In this document: positions 9,551-17,670 of the stretch, in pieces
Layout of the letters: each line of letters opens with the position of its first letter
How positions within the stretch are numbered: the first letter of the stretch is position 1
Origin: CAWBOY01 sp963790585
Lineage (GTDB): Bacteria > Planctomycetota > Planctomycetia > Gemmatales > Gemmataceae
NCBI GenBank assembly: GCA_963790585.1
Contig: CAWBOY010000006.1
Location: 62,001 to 126,000, forward strand
Reading direction: 5' to 3'
DNA length: 64,000 nucleotides
Made by a program: the position numbers and the translations under genes
The notes under the pieces: model-generated
The model's input: the letters and a program-made list of their open reading frames with translations, nothing else
What the model was told of the DNA's origin: nothing
Databases searched by the model: none

Positions 9551-10480
9551 ATGTCACTTCCACGAGCGTCGACGCCCTCGATCGCAGCGCCGCGCGGCTC
9601 CTTGTGGCAACGCCTGGTGAAGGGTGCGCAGCGCATAATCGAGCAAGACGATTGGCCTCGCCTCGCCGGTAACGATTGGCCGCGGCACATTATGGACGTC
9701 GAGGTAACTGACCGGTTTCACGCCAAACAAGGGCGCTCGACCGGCCGGTGGCGCCTGCGCGGCCCGGATGGTGGATTAACAGTCTATTTGAAGCGTCATT
9801 ATCGCCTTCCCTGGTGGCACGGCTTGCTTGCGACGCTCTGGCCGCGGGGCGCCTGGTCGCCGGCCATGCAAGAATGGCAGCACCTCGAATGGGCGCGACG
9901 CCAAGGCATACCGGTGCCGCGCACCGTGGCGGCGGCCGAGTTTATTGGTCCCTGGACCAAGCTCCAAAGTATTTTGGCGGTAGAGGAATTAACGGGGATG
10001 ATCCCCCTGCACGAAGCCATTCCGCAGGCGTCGCGCCAGCTGCCGCCTGATTTGTTTCGAGCTTGGAAAGACAACCTGATCGAGGAAATCGCCCGCCTCA
10101 CGCGCATCCTTCATGATCGCTATTGCTTCCATAAAGACCTTTACCTGTGCCATTTTTATATTCCCGAAGCGGATACTCACGGTGTGCCGGTTTCCTGGCG
10201 CGAGCGCATTCATATGATTGATCTGCATCGCCTCGGCCACCACCCGTGGACATGGCGGCTATGGCAAATCAAAGATCTCGCTCAGCTGCTCTACTCCTCC
10301 GAAATCGACGGGATCGACGCCCGCGATCGCCTGGCTTTTTGGCGCGCCTATCTTGGCCCCGGCCAGCGCACGGCCACCGATCGCTGGCTCGGAAGTGCCG
10401 TTCGCTATAAGTGGCAACGCTACCGCAAGCATAATGCGCGCAAAGATGCGTCCCGGGTCGAGGAAGCGAAAGCCGCATGA
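9551..10480 (+). CDS. Lipopolysaccharide core kinase, WaaP/InaA family
   Basis: 309 residues if started at the ATG at 9551, which follows a strong ribosome site, AGGGAGGCGG. The frame is also open upstream into the preceding kinase-like gene, so a fusion is possible. Kinase-fold features are YLKRHYRLPW (probable N-lobe lysine), IPVPRTVAAAE, LAVEELTGMIPLHEAI, the catalytic loop YCFHKDLYLCHFYI at about residues 193-206, and HMIDLHRLGHH as the metal-binding aspartate region. Family members phosphorylate inner-core heptose. It is the third kinase-like domain in a row, and appears catalytically complete. Confidence 0.85.
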   Translation: MSLPRASTPSIAAPRGSLWQRLVKGAQRIIEQDDWPRLAGNDWPRHIMDVEVTDRFHAKQGRSTGRWRLRGPDGGLTVYLKRHYRLPWWHGLLATLWPRGAWSPAMQEWQHLEWARRQGIPVPRTVAAAEFIGPWTKLQSILAVEELTGMIPLHEAIPQASRQLPPDLFRAWKDNLIEEIARLTRILHDRYCFHKDLYLCHFYIPEADTHGVPVSWRERIHMIDLHRLGHHPWTWRLWQIKDLAQLLYSSEIDGIDARDRLAFWRAYLGPGQRTATDRWLGSAVRYKWQRYRKHNARKDASRVEEAKAA

Positions 10481-10621
10481 CCACCATCACACAAAAAGAA
10501 GAAATAATTTAGTGTCGATTTCCGCGCGGCCAAGGGCCGAATGAAGAGAGTGACCGTGCCACTGATTTGTAGTGTTTACGAACGTTGGAGCGATCCCCTG
10601 CTTTGATGGGGCCGAGGCGTC

Positions 10622-11791
10622 ATGAACATCGCGTTCTGTTATGAAAGCGTGTTGCCGACTCGAGGTGGGTGTGAAACCTACATCGCCAGCCTTGCGCGCC
10701 GTCTCGCGCTCGAAGGCCACGCGGTGCATCTCTATGCCAGCCGTTGGGATGAATCGGCGCTACCGGCGAACTTGAACTTTCATCGCATCACGCTTCCGGC
10801 TTGCCCCCGCTTCTTGCGTCCCTGGTATTTCGGCGCGGCCTGTCGCAAAGCCCTGGCGAACGCCAACCATGAGGTAACGGTCGGCTTCGATAAAATCTGG
10901 GGATTGGATGTTTTGTATCCCCAGGGCGGGCTTTATGTTGCCGGCGCTCACCACAATATCCTCAAGTATCCATCTGCCCTCACACGCGGTGCTGTTCGCT
11001 TCTTGAAGGCTCTCGACCCGGCACATCGATCCTTCATGGCGCTCGAAAAGCGGCAATATCGTGCCGAGCCGCAACCGATCGTGATCGCAATCAGCGAAAT
11101 GGTGCAAAGACACTTCCAAGAGTATTATCACCTTCCATCGGCCAACGTGAGACTCGTGCGCCTCGCAACGGACGCCAACCGTTTCGACGAATGCGATCGC
11201 CCGCGCAGGCGCATGGAAGGGCGCGAACAGTGGAACTTGGAAGCGGACCATGTCGTCGGCGTCTTCGCCGGTCTGAATTATCGCTTGAAGGGCATTGTCC
11301 CGCTCCTCCATTCACTCACACTCCTGCCCGCGTCGTCGCCATTGCGAATCCTCGTCGCCGGTCATCCTAAGACTGCGGATTTTGTGCGGCTGGCGGTTCG
11401 ATTGGGTGTATCGGACAAGGTCCGTTTCGTGGGCTATTGTGCCGAGATGCGAAATTGTTACTTCGCATCAGACTTCCTTATTCATCCGACATTCTACGAT
11501 CCATGTTCGCATGTCGTACTCGAGGCGATGGCCTGCGGGCTTCCAGTCATCACAACGCGTTACAACGGGGCCAGCGAACTAATCCATGCGCCGCGTGACG
11601 GCTATGTGCTCGATGATCCACATGACCATCAAAAGATGGCCTGGGCTTTGACGCAGATGCTCGACCCCGCCCGGCGCTCCGTGTGTGGCCAAGCGGGCCG
11701 ACGCACGGCGGCTCAATGGACGTTCGAGAATCATTATCGCCAAATGATGGACGTCTTCGCCGAAGCCGCCGCACGCAAAAAAGCCGCGTAG
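10622..11791 (+). CDS. Glycosyltransferase family 4, WaaG-like
   Basis: 389 residues. The N-terminal MNIAFCYESVLPTRGGCETY and the nucleotide-sugar site PTFYDPCSHVVLEAMACGLP (ExxxxxxxE, about residues 299-318) fit GT4, and the PTFYDPCS stretch is typical of WaaG/RfaG glucosyltransferases that add the first outer-core hexose to heptose. No signal peptide; expected to act on the cytoplasmic face of the inner membrane. It follows the core kinases by 141 bases on the same strand, so it completes the inner/outer-core module. The sugar donor is inferred from family resemblance only. Confidence 0.88.
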   Translation: MNIAFCYESVLPTRGGCETYIASLARRLALEGHAVHLYASRWDESALPANLNFHRITLPACPRFLRPWYFGAACRKALANANHEVTVGFDKIWGLDVLYPQGGLYVAGAHHNILKYPSALTRGAVRFLKALDPAHRSFMALEKRQYRAEPQPIVIAISEMVQRHFQEYYHLPSANVRLVRLATDANRFDECDRPRRRMEGREQWNLEADHVVGVFAGLNYRLKGIVPLLHSLTLLPASSPLRILVAGHPKTADFVRLAVRLGVSDKVRFVGYCAEMRNCYFASDFLIHPTFYDPCSHVVLEAMACGLPVITTRYNGASELIHAPRDGYVLDDPHDHQKMAWALTQMLDPARRSVCGQAGRRTAAQWTFENHYRQMMDVFAEAAARKKAA

Positions 11792-11919
11792 ACAATCTTA
11801 TCTGGGCTGTATGTGCCTGCCGTTATATAAGAACTTACTCCCGAAGGACGGGTCGGGTTTTTGAAGCGTGAGAAATTCGGATTTGACCCTGGCTTGCCGG
11901 GGGAGCGAAGGACTTCTCG

Positions 11920-12150
11920 ATGATCACCCCCGAGTTTTTGGAATTTCTACGCTGCCCGCTTGACCCGTCGCAAACCCGGCTTGAGATCGACGGCAAATCA
12001 CTGGTCTGTTGCCGATGCCGCATCCGTTTCCCGATCAAGGAAGGTATACCGTCTTTGATTGTGGAAGAAGCGGAAATGCCACCAGGATGTGCGAAGATCA
12101 AGAATCTGCCTTGTCAGCAAGGACAAGCGTCAACAGATGTCAAAAATTAG
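11920..12150 (+). CDS. Trm112 family zinc-binding protein
   Basis: 76 residues. The N-terminal 50 residues match the small Trm112/UPF0434 family: FLEFLRCPLDPSQTRLEI, then the second cysteine cluster LVCCRCRIRFPIKEGIPSLI. Bacterial members are small zinc-ribbon proteins often found near LPS or methyltransferase genes; partners in bacteria are mostly unknown. The last 20 residues are not conserved in appearance. It sits 128 bases after the glycosyltransferase gene and may be the last gene of that transcript. Confidence 0.85.
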   Translation: MITPEFLEFLRCPLDPSQTRLEIDGKSLVCCRCRIRFPIKEGIPSLIVEEAEMPPGCAKIKNLPCQQGQASTDVKN

Positions 12151-12162
12151 AATATCCAGGTG

Positions 12163-12208
12163 AAAGCGCTATCGCAGAGCGCTCGCCTAAGGGTTCACGG
12201 CTAAACCT
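12163..12208. repeat. Palindromic dispersed repeat, family A (partial copy)
   Basis: Sequence AGCGCTATCGCAGAGCGCTCGCCTAAGGGTTCACGGCTAAACC is a diverged half of the palindrome at 35230-35307. It lies between the 3' ends of two converging genes and overlaps the last few bases of the oxidoreductase gene, a position common for REP-type repeats. Confidence 0.6.
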
Positions 12209-13814
12209 TGACGAACGGCGCATAGCGTGCCATGACGGCTTTCGCAGAGCGAAGTCCATCAACGGCCGCGCTTATGATGCCGCCCGCGTAGCCTGCCCCT
12301 TCACCGACCGGATAAACACCTTCCAAACCCAGTGATTGCCGTGACAATTCATCGCGTGGCAGACGAACCGGCGAGCTACCGCGCGCCTCTGGGCCAACCA
12401 AAGTCGCTTCCGCCAAAAATCGACCGCGCCAACGGCGGTCCATGATCGGCAGGCCCTCATGCAAGGCAGCGGCGATCATGGGCGGAACGAGATCCGCAAT
12501 GTGTGCGGAAATCGCGCCGCGCGGATAACTGTTGGCTGGCACACCATATGTCTTGCGACCGGCCAAAAAATCGACGGCTCGTTGAATCGGGCAGCTATAC
12601 TCACGGCCACCAACCGCGAAGGCTCGCCGTTCGTATTCGCGCTGGATATTGACGCCTGCGAAGACATCGCTGCTGCCGAACGCTTCGACAGGGAACGTGA
12701 CGACGAGCCCACTATTTGCATAGGGAGAGTCGTGCCGCGATAGGCTCATGCCATTGCTACAAAAAGCGCCTGGCTCTGAGACGCTTGGCATGATGTAGCC
12801 GCCAGCGCACATGCAGAATGTAAACAGGTCGTGCTCACCGTTGGCAACCAGCGAATAGTCGGCCGCACCGAGTCGTTCTTCGAGCCGATTGCGGCCATAT
12901 TGAACACGATTGACCAATTCCTGCGGATGCTCGACGCGAACGCCCATTTGAAAGGATTTCTGCTCCATCGGCACGCCGCGCTTATGCAACATTTCGTAGG
13001 TATCGCGGGCACTATGGCCGATGGCGAGCATTACCACGTTCGCAGCTAAGTAGCCGGAAGACGTGTAAATCCCTCGTAAATGTCCTTGATTGAAGTCAAG
13101 GTCCTCCAAGCGGCAGCGAAAGCGAACTTCGCCGCCGAGTTGTTCGATGCGACGGCGGATCGCTTTCACAACAGCGGGAAGGCGATTGCTACCGAGGTGC
13201 GGCTTCGCTTCATAGAGGATCGACGGCTTGCCTTTGCAGTCGGCGAACAGTTGCAAGACGCGGCGCACGTCGGGGCCGCTGCCGCGATAGGTAAGCTTAC
13301 CGTCACTAAAGGTTCCCGCACCGCCCTCGCCGAAAAGATAGTTGCTTTCCGGATTATGCGGTCCTCCTTGATCGAACGCCCGGACGTCATGGATGCGATC
13401 GCGGACGGCGACGCCTCGTTCCAACACGATTGGACGGTATCCCTGTTCGGCCAGGAGGTAAGCCGCGACCAGCCCGCCCGGGCCTGAGCCTACGACAATC
13501 GGCCGATCCTTTAAAGGCTCGTCTCCGAATGGCGGCAAGACGAATGGCTCTTCGCGATAGAGGTCGACCGGAGCGCGCGGGTGACTACGATTTCTAGCTC
13601 GTTCCGCGAGCGTGGCCTCGTCTTCCGGAAGGGAAACCTCTGCTGTGTAGACGAAGCGCAGATCGTCCTTGTCGCGATAATCGAGACTTTTGCGCAGAAT
13701 GCGCCAATTTTGGATGTCGCTTGTCGTCAAACCGAGAATCGCAGCCAAGCGAGCGGGTAAAGCGGCTTCGGGTTGATCGACGCCGAGACGGATATTGGAA
13801 ATACGAAGAGGCAT
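12201..13814 (-). CDS. FAD-dependent oxidoreductase of the COG2509 type
   Basis: 537 residues. A dinucleotide-binding motif IVVGSGPGGLVAAYLLAEQG lies at about 106-125, after a 100-residue N-terminal extension. YLFGEGGAGTFSDGKLTYR is a signature of this uncharacterised dehydrogenase family, and the C-terminal GVYPVGEGAGYAGGIISAAV is the second FAD contact. Substrate unknown. It has its own start close to the Rrf2 regulator end, separated by a hairpin, so it is probably a separate transcript. The frame is intact throughout. Confidence 0.88.
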   Translation of the reverse strand: MPLRISNIRLGVDQPEAALPARLAAILGLTTSDIQNWRILRKSLDYRDKDDLRFVYTAEVSLPEDEATLAERARNRSHPRAPVDLYREEPFVLPPFGDEPLKDRPIVVGSGPGGLVAAYLLAEQGYRPIVLERGVAVRDRIHDVRAFDQGGPHNPESNYLFGEGGAGTFSDGKLTYRGSGPDVRRVLQLFADCKGKPSILYEAKPHLGSNRLPAVVKAIRRRIEQLGGEVRFRCRLEDLDFNQGHLRGIYTSSGYLAANVVMLAIGHSARDTYEMLHKRGVPMEQKSFQMGVRVEHPQELVNRVQYGRNRLEERLGAADYSLVANGEHDLFTFCMCAGGYIMPSVSEPGAFCSNGMSLSRHDSPYANSGLVVTFPVEAFGSSDVFAGVNIQREYERRAFAVGGREYSCPIQRAVDFLAGRKTYGVPANSYPRGAISAHIADLVPPMIAAALHEGLPIMDRRWRGRFLAEATLVGPEARGSSPVRLPRDELSRQSLGLEGVYPVGEGAGYAGGIISAAVDGLRSAKAVMARYAPFVKV

Positions 13815-13883
13815 GCGGGGATTATATCACGGGGCGGCGATTTACAAGATATGGTTTAGCGCGAATGAGCGGCATGGAGACTG

Positions 13884-13922
13884 TTTGACCCCTCGCTCTC
13901 AGCCAAGGAGGGAGGGGTCAAA
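13884..13922 (-). terminator. Hairpin after the Rrf2 gene
   Basis: Arms TTTGACCCCTC (13884-13894) and GAGGGGTCAAA (13912-13922) form a perfect 11-bp stem with a 17-base loop, directly downstream of the minus-strand Rrf2 gene. No clear U-tract follows, so termination is likely but not certain. Confidence 0.55.
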
Positions 13923-13928
13923 AGGACG

Positions 13929-14339
13929 TTACTTCTTGACAGCAACTAGGTCGGAAATATGAACTTTTTCCAGCTGCTTACGGGTCGCGTCGGCGGCCTG
14001 TTTGCACACGGCTTCGAGCTTGCCATTGAGAGGCACGCTTCCGTTACCGTTCTCTTCGATGACCGGCGCCATGCCGCGAATCGGGCCATCGACGGCCTCC
14101 AGGATTTCGAGCATGTTAATTTCGGTCGCAGGCTTGGCCAGCCGATAGCCGCCGTTTGGGCCCTTGATCGAAAGAAGCACCCTGGCCGAAACTAAAGGCT
14201 TGAGGACCTTCAACAGGAAGCGCTCCGGAATGTTGCGGGCCTGAGCGATGTTGTGCGAAGCAACTGGCTTATCCGATTTTTGGGCGGCCATGAAGGCCAC
14301 TGCATGGAGGGCGTAACTTGATGCGCGTGTCAGTTTCAT
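13929..14339 (-). CDS. Rrf2 family transcriptional regulator
   Basis: 136 residues. The N-terminus MKLTRASSYALHAVAFMA, followed by HNIAQARNIPERFLLKVLKP (winged helix) and GPNGGYRLAKPATEINMLEI, is characteristic of Rrf2 proteins. Members such as IscR and NsrR bind an iron-sulfur cluster through three clustered cysteines; here I find only one cysteine (EAVCKQA), so cluster binding is unlikely or different. Targets unknown. The gene lies alone between the oxidoreductase and the integrated element. Confidence 0.9.
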   Translation of the reverse strand: MKLTRASSYALHAVAFMAAQKSDKPVASHNIAQARNIPERFLLKVLKPLVSARVLLSIKGPNGGYRLAKPATEINMLEILEAVDGPIRGMAPVIEENGNGSVPLNGKLEAVCKQAADATRKQLEKVHISDLVAVKK

Positions 14340-14816
14340 GATTCGTTTGCAGTCGCCTGTCTCCAGACGACTCTCTCTCCTTGATTGAAATCCGGGACTG
14401 AAAACGTCAGACAGAGGAGGTAAAAAGACCGACTTTCACCATCCTCCAAGCGCGGGTAGAAATTCGTCGGTACGTCAGTGTACGAACGAAACCAAGCTTT
14501 TTCACGGCCTGGGCGACGGATCCTCGGAAAGACGAGATCCGTTAAGTGTGATTATAGGTGTCGCAAATTGCGTGACAATAGGATCTTATCGTCTCCGGTA
14601 CAAGATTTATTAGGCCGCGAGTGCTTGCAATTGTTTGGTCACACAAAGCAATCCATTAAGTCCTGTCCGCGCATCGTGCTGGTAGAAGCAACTTCGATTG
14701 CGCCGCCGGAGAGTCAGTATCTAACGTACCCGCCCCGGAGGAAAGCGATGACACAGAGCCTCGAAGTGAATTGTGAAATCACTGGACTGGCTAAATGGTC
14801 AGCAAATTAAACGAAA
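14340..14816. other. Gene-free region between Rrf2 and the displaced tRNA terminator
   Basis: About 480 bases, visibly more AT-rich than the flanking genes. It should contain the promoter of the minus-strand Rrf2 gene at its left end. The right end, next to the hairpin at 14817-14845, was the downstream flank of tRNA-Val before the element inserted. I see no convincing coding frame; a 110-codon frame across it has no recognisable features. Confidence 0.5.
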
Positions 14817-14845
14817 AAAGGCTAGGGAAAACTTCCCTAGCCTTT
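14817..14845 (-). terminator. Original tRNA-Val terminator, now separated from its gene
   Basis: AAAGGCTAGGGAA and TTCCCTAGCCTTT form a perfect 13-bp stem with a 3-base loop. On the minus strand the stem is followed by a run of T, as in an intrinsic terminator. It ends 2 bases before the left attachment repeat, so before insertion it lay immediately 3' of the tRNA on the same strand. It now lies 7.3 kb from that gene. Confidence 0.85.
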
Positions 14846-14847
14846 AT

Positions 14848-14893
14848 GGGCGCTACAGGATTCGAACCTGTGACCCCCAGCGTGTCGAGCTGG
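14848..14893. repeat. attL, 46-bp copy of the tRNA-Val 3' part
   Basis: Identical over 46 bases to 22146-22191. It contains the T-arm, variable region and anticodon arm of the tRNA but not its 5' part. It marks the junction of chromosome (left) and element (right), and is what remains of the original tRNA 3' end. Confidence 0.93.
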
Positions 14894-15091
14894 GGATCGT
14901 CGAACGTAAGTGTTGATACTAAAGGACTTGTGACTACTGATCCCAACGCTTGCACCGCTCCTTGCACCAGCATAGACGATAAAGCGAATACCGACACCCT
15001 CGATGCTCTCGCCGCTGCGCTGCTAGGACTATCGCAGACCGACCGCGAACGTCTGGCCGCGATGCTGCTCGGCAAGGAGCAGAGTTCTTGA
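14894..15091 (+). other. Detached integrase C-terminal tail (65 codons) beside attL
   Basis: The integrase frame through attR reads GATGFEPVTPSVSSW, and the same frame through attL reads the same residues and then continues for 65 more codons to a stop at 15091. The tail ends TLDALAAALLGLSQTDRERL followed by AAMLLGKEQSS, an amphipathic helix that looks like real protein. In the excised circle the integrase would end with this tail; in the integrated state it ends CSSQLS instead. In the chromosome this segment has no obvious start of its own, apart from a short open frame entering from the left flank. Confidence 0.75.
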
Positions 15092-15226
15092 GACTTAGAA
15101 GAATAGCGCATCATGGCTTGAATGACTTCGCTAGGGGCTGGCCGATAATGGCTACCTCTCGCTATCATAAGCGAATCCAGGTCAGTAACCGGATGAGGCC
15201 ATCCCATCTTAGGCGAACAGCCCATG

Positions 15227-16031
15227 ATGCGTTTCCTTTGCCCTTCTTGCTCGAAGAAGCTTTCAGCACCGGAGGATTGCGCGGTCGCACCTCGCTCTGC
15301 CCGCATTGTCGCCATCCCGTTACTGTACCGCCCGTGGATGGCCAGATAAATGAATTGGGACATCGAGAGGCTGGCGATTCAGCTCCAGACGATTTGAATA
15401 GGGATGCATCAATGAGCGATGGAATTAAGACACAACGACGAACGCGCTCGGAAGATGAAGGCACGAACGTCCGCCGCTTCCTCACAAGACGTGGACTATT
15501 GATGATGAAGGAGTTCAAGAAGATAACCAACATCAAAGTTGAGTATCGTCTTAATATGGCGCTATTAACCCTTAAGGTTTGGGTGCAATTATTTCGGTTG
15601 CAAGAACTACCAACGATGACATACATTTCGGTGTCCGCATCGAGATCGACTATTATGCCGAACACGATCACGCCATTCAGATAGGATGGCTCGATTTCGA
15701 TGAACTCGATGAGTTTATCGTAGCAATCGATTTCGTCGCTGCTTCAGCAAAAAAGACATCCTCGGAAAAGAGAGACTATACGTCTGTAACCTACACAACG
15801 AAGGATGACCTTCAAATCGGATATATCCAATCAGACCTTGTTGATGAGAGCAAAGATGATGAAGACGAGGATGATCGAGACTTTGATGAGAGAGATGCGA
15901 ACCCCCAGCGACCTTTTCTCAAGGTTTTTGACAATGAAATGCGAGTGATGGACTTCAACAACTTGCGTGATTTCAAGCACGCAATCGATAACGCCCGGCT
16001 CTATCTAATTAGTAAAGGCGCGAAAGTCTAA
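15227..16031 (+). CDS. Zinc-ribbon protein with unknown C-terminal domain (frameshifted)
   Basis: Two apparent single-base losses split the frame. Restoring a G near 15287 (GCGG to GCGGG) joins MRFLCPSCSKKLSAPED to CAGRTSLCPHCRHPVTVP, a four-cysteine zinc ribbon of the type common at planctomycete N-termini. Restoring a T near 15580 (GGTTT to GGTTTT) joins KKITNIKVEYRLNMALLTLK to GAIISVARTTNDDIHFGVRI. The joined protein would be about 268 residues, with an acidic linker DESKDDEDEDDRDFDERD near the C-terminus. I do not recognise the C-terminal domain. It could instead be two genes, the second starting at 15502. As element cargo, a regulatory or host-interaction role is possible but unproven. 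Confidence 0.62.
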
Positions 16032-16155
16032 GAGTGGCTATCATTACCCACGTTTCGGTCCAAAAACCGGGGGTATTCGGGGTTATGTTACGCCATCTAC
16101 GCGACGAACAGGGTAGTGAGGATCTCTACCCTGAGCCTTCTTCCGAGGCCAGATA

Positions 16156-16629
16156 CTACACGTCGTCAAGAATCTTTTCCTTGCGTTGCTGGTACTCTTC
16201 TTGAGTGATATGCCCGTTGGAGAGCAGCTGTTGGAGCGTCTTTAGTCTATCTTCGATCGATTTATTCTGTACGCTGACAGCACCAGCGCAAGCTGCATCA
16301 ATGTCATTCTTCAGTGCTAACTCGTCATAGACTGTGACGCCCTCGCTATTCCTGGTCAAGTTTGAGTAGACACGGCCCAAACTGAGAACCTGTTGACGTA
16401 GTTCCGCGTTGTTGGGATCATTCCTCAATCGCTCTAAACTGTTCTGATATTCTTTGTAAGCATCTGCGATTTCCTTTTCATTCAACTCCTGCAATCTTCG
16501 CAATTTTTTTCTGTGAGCTGCATCCTGAAGTCTCCCTGCTAGGTGAATGAGCAAGCAGACGATCAAGAAGGCGCAAAAGAGGAAAAAGACGCCTTCGAAG
16601 ACCGGCGTAAGTGAGAATGGATCTCTCAT
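16156..16629 (-). CDS. Membrane-anchored SHOCT-domain protein
   Basis: 157 residues. One N-terminal membrane helix (about 11-31, FEGVFFLFCAFLIVCLLIHL) is followed by a charged, probably coiled-coil region (RKKLRRLQELNEKEIADAYK). The C-terminal SHOCT motif at about 124-157 reads IEDRLKTLQQLLSNGHITQE and then EYQQRKEKILDDV. SHOCT motifs are short oligomerisation or tether modules. The only minus-strand gene of the element. Function unknown; candidate cargo acting at the cell membrane. Confidence 0.8.
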   Translation of the reverse strand: MRDPFSLTPVFEGVFFLFCAFLIVCLLIHLAGRLQDAAHRKKLRRLQELNEKEIADAYKEYQNSLERLRNDPNNAELRQQVLSLGRVYSNLTRNSEGVTVYDELALKNDIDAACAGAVSVQNKSIEDRLKTLQQLLSNGHITQEEYQQRKEKILDDV

Positions 16630-16888
16630 TTCGGCATATTTCCTTTGTCACAATGAAGATGATGTTATCGACCACGACTTGCGACGTCGGTCAAGCGAAA
16701 TCCCTGGCCATCTGCATGTTACGGAGTTCAGCTAGGCCATCATCGGATTACGAGCCGACATATCGACCGCACTTCGCGGTGACTGCGACGAAGAAATCAG
16801 GGTATGCGAGAGGCATCAACCGGATAAGGTCGGTCGTCAACGACAACAGGCTCTTAATTCGTCGCCATAGGGACAAGAGCAGCACCAT

Positions 16889-16962
16889 CTGAACCGTAGG
16901 TTGCAGAGCAAGGCTACTGTAACGTAGGTTACAGAGCAAGGCTTCTGAACCGTATCATTACA
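16889..16962 (+). repeat. 28-bp tandem repeats, 2.5 copies
   Basis: Units start at 16889, 16917 and 16945: CTGAACCGTAGGTTGCAGAG, CTGTAACGTAGGTTACAGAG and a truncated CTGAACCGTATCATTA. The first two continue CAAGGCTA and CAAGGCTT. The inner core CCGTAGGTT/ACGTAGGTT is the same as in the four larger repeats at 17184-17490, so one protein may read both sets. Confidence 0.85.
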
Positions 16963-17138
16963 CATCCTCGATTGACCTATGCGGGAACCTCTTGGCGCTG
17001 TTGACGTGCAATGATCCGCAAAGAGCCTACAAATCGCCCAGGATTGTGCCAGAGCGACGTTCTCCAAGGGATGACACAAAGGGCAGGGATGAGCGTAGAC
17101 GCCCCATAAAGAGGGGGGGAGGGTAAATCGGGATGAGG

Positions 17139-17158
17139 GTGGAGGATTATTCCTCCAC
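17139..17158. other. Perfect inverted repeat in the element's gene-free region
   Basis: GTGGAGGA and TCCTCCAC surround a TTAT loop, directly before the iteron cluster and after a purine-rich stretch (17110-17125). Could be a hairpin or a protein site. The region 16630-18028 as a whole has no gene I can support. Confidence 0.5.
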
Positions 17159-17183
17159 ATATGTCGGTCCCCCATTTGAAATG

Positions 17184-17490
17184 TATTTGCTACCTTGTAC
17201 CGTAGGTTATTATTGCCTCACTTGAGCTGACCGAAGAAGTGTTGGCCTACCGCCCCCTACGTATTCGCCAGCCCCTATTTGCTACCTTGTAACGTAGGTT
17301 ATTACTTGAACTTGGCCTACGACATGGTGATTGCCTGATGTGTATTTGAGACTTTGTACCGTAGGTTATAATCAAGGACCGTCTTTCGGTATTTGCACGC
17401 TTGTTACACATGCAATGGGTTGGTGGGTTGGTGGGTTGGTGGGTTATACTTACAACCTATTTGAGACTTTGTACCGTAGGTTATTACTTG
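17184..17490 (+). repeat. Four iteron-like direct repeats (putative replication or control region)
   Basis: Copies at 17184-17215, 17276-17308, 17343-17373 and 17458-17490, all in one orientation. Consensus TATTTGSKACYTTGTACCGT followed by AGGTTATTACTTG. Spacing is irregular (92, 67 and 115 bases start to start), which argues against CRISPR. With the 28-bp repeats upstream there are six copies of the core MCGTAGGTT. They lie upstream of an HTH gene and the DUF3987 gene, the usual place for an origin or a master control region in small elements. Function is inferred. Confidence 0.75.
17417..17443 (+). other. G-quadruplex-capable tandem repeat
   Basis: Four GGG runs at 17417, 17425, 17433 and 17441 are spaced exactly 8 bases apart by TTGGT. 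This fits the G3-N5 quadruplex pattern on the plus strand and lies between the third and fourth iteron copies. It may be a structural signal or a slippage-prone repeat. Confidence 0.75.
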
Positions 17491-17670
17491 AACCATCCTG
17501 TGTATTTGTTCGGTTACTAAATCGTAAGGCGCCATCTCTATTGTGACCGTTTCCAAACGCATCAATGCGTACTATCCATTGCGTGCAAAGCGCGTAACCC
17601 TAGTCAATAATGAGCTTTGCGACCCCGGCTGTCAGCAACTGCCCCAAGAACGAGCGCTTCGGTCGATCCC

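Noticed and set aside
14795..14847. Chromosomal start of a gene running into attL
   Set aside because: The left part has no ribosome site and overlaps the tRNA terminator hairpin. The open frame is explained by the integrase tail on the element side.
15165..15671. Minus-strand open frame of 168 codons
   Set aside because: It overlaps the zinc-ribbon gene on the other strand, whose cysteine motif and homopolymer repairs are more convincing. No recognisable features.
16889..17490. CRISPR array
   Set aside because: Repeats are similar but spacing is irregular (28, 67, 92, 115 bases), repeat sequence varies, and no cas gene is present. An iteron or control region fits better.
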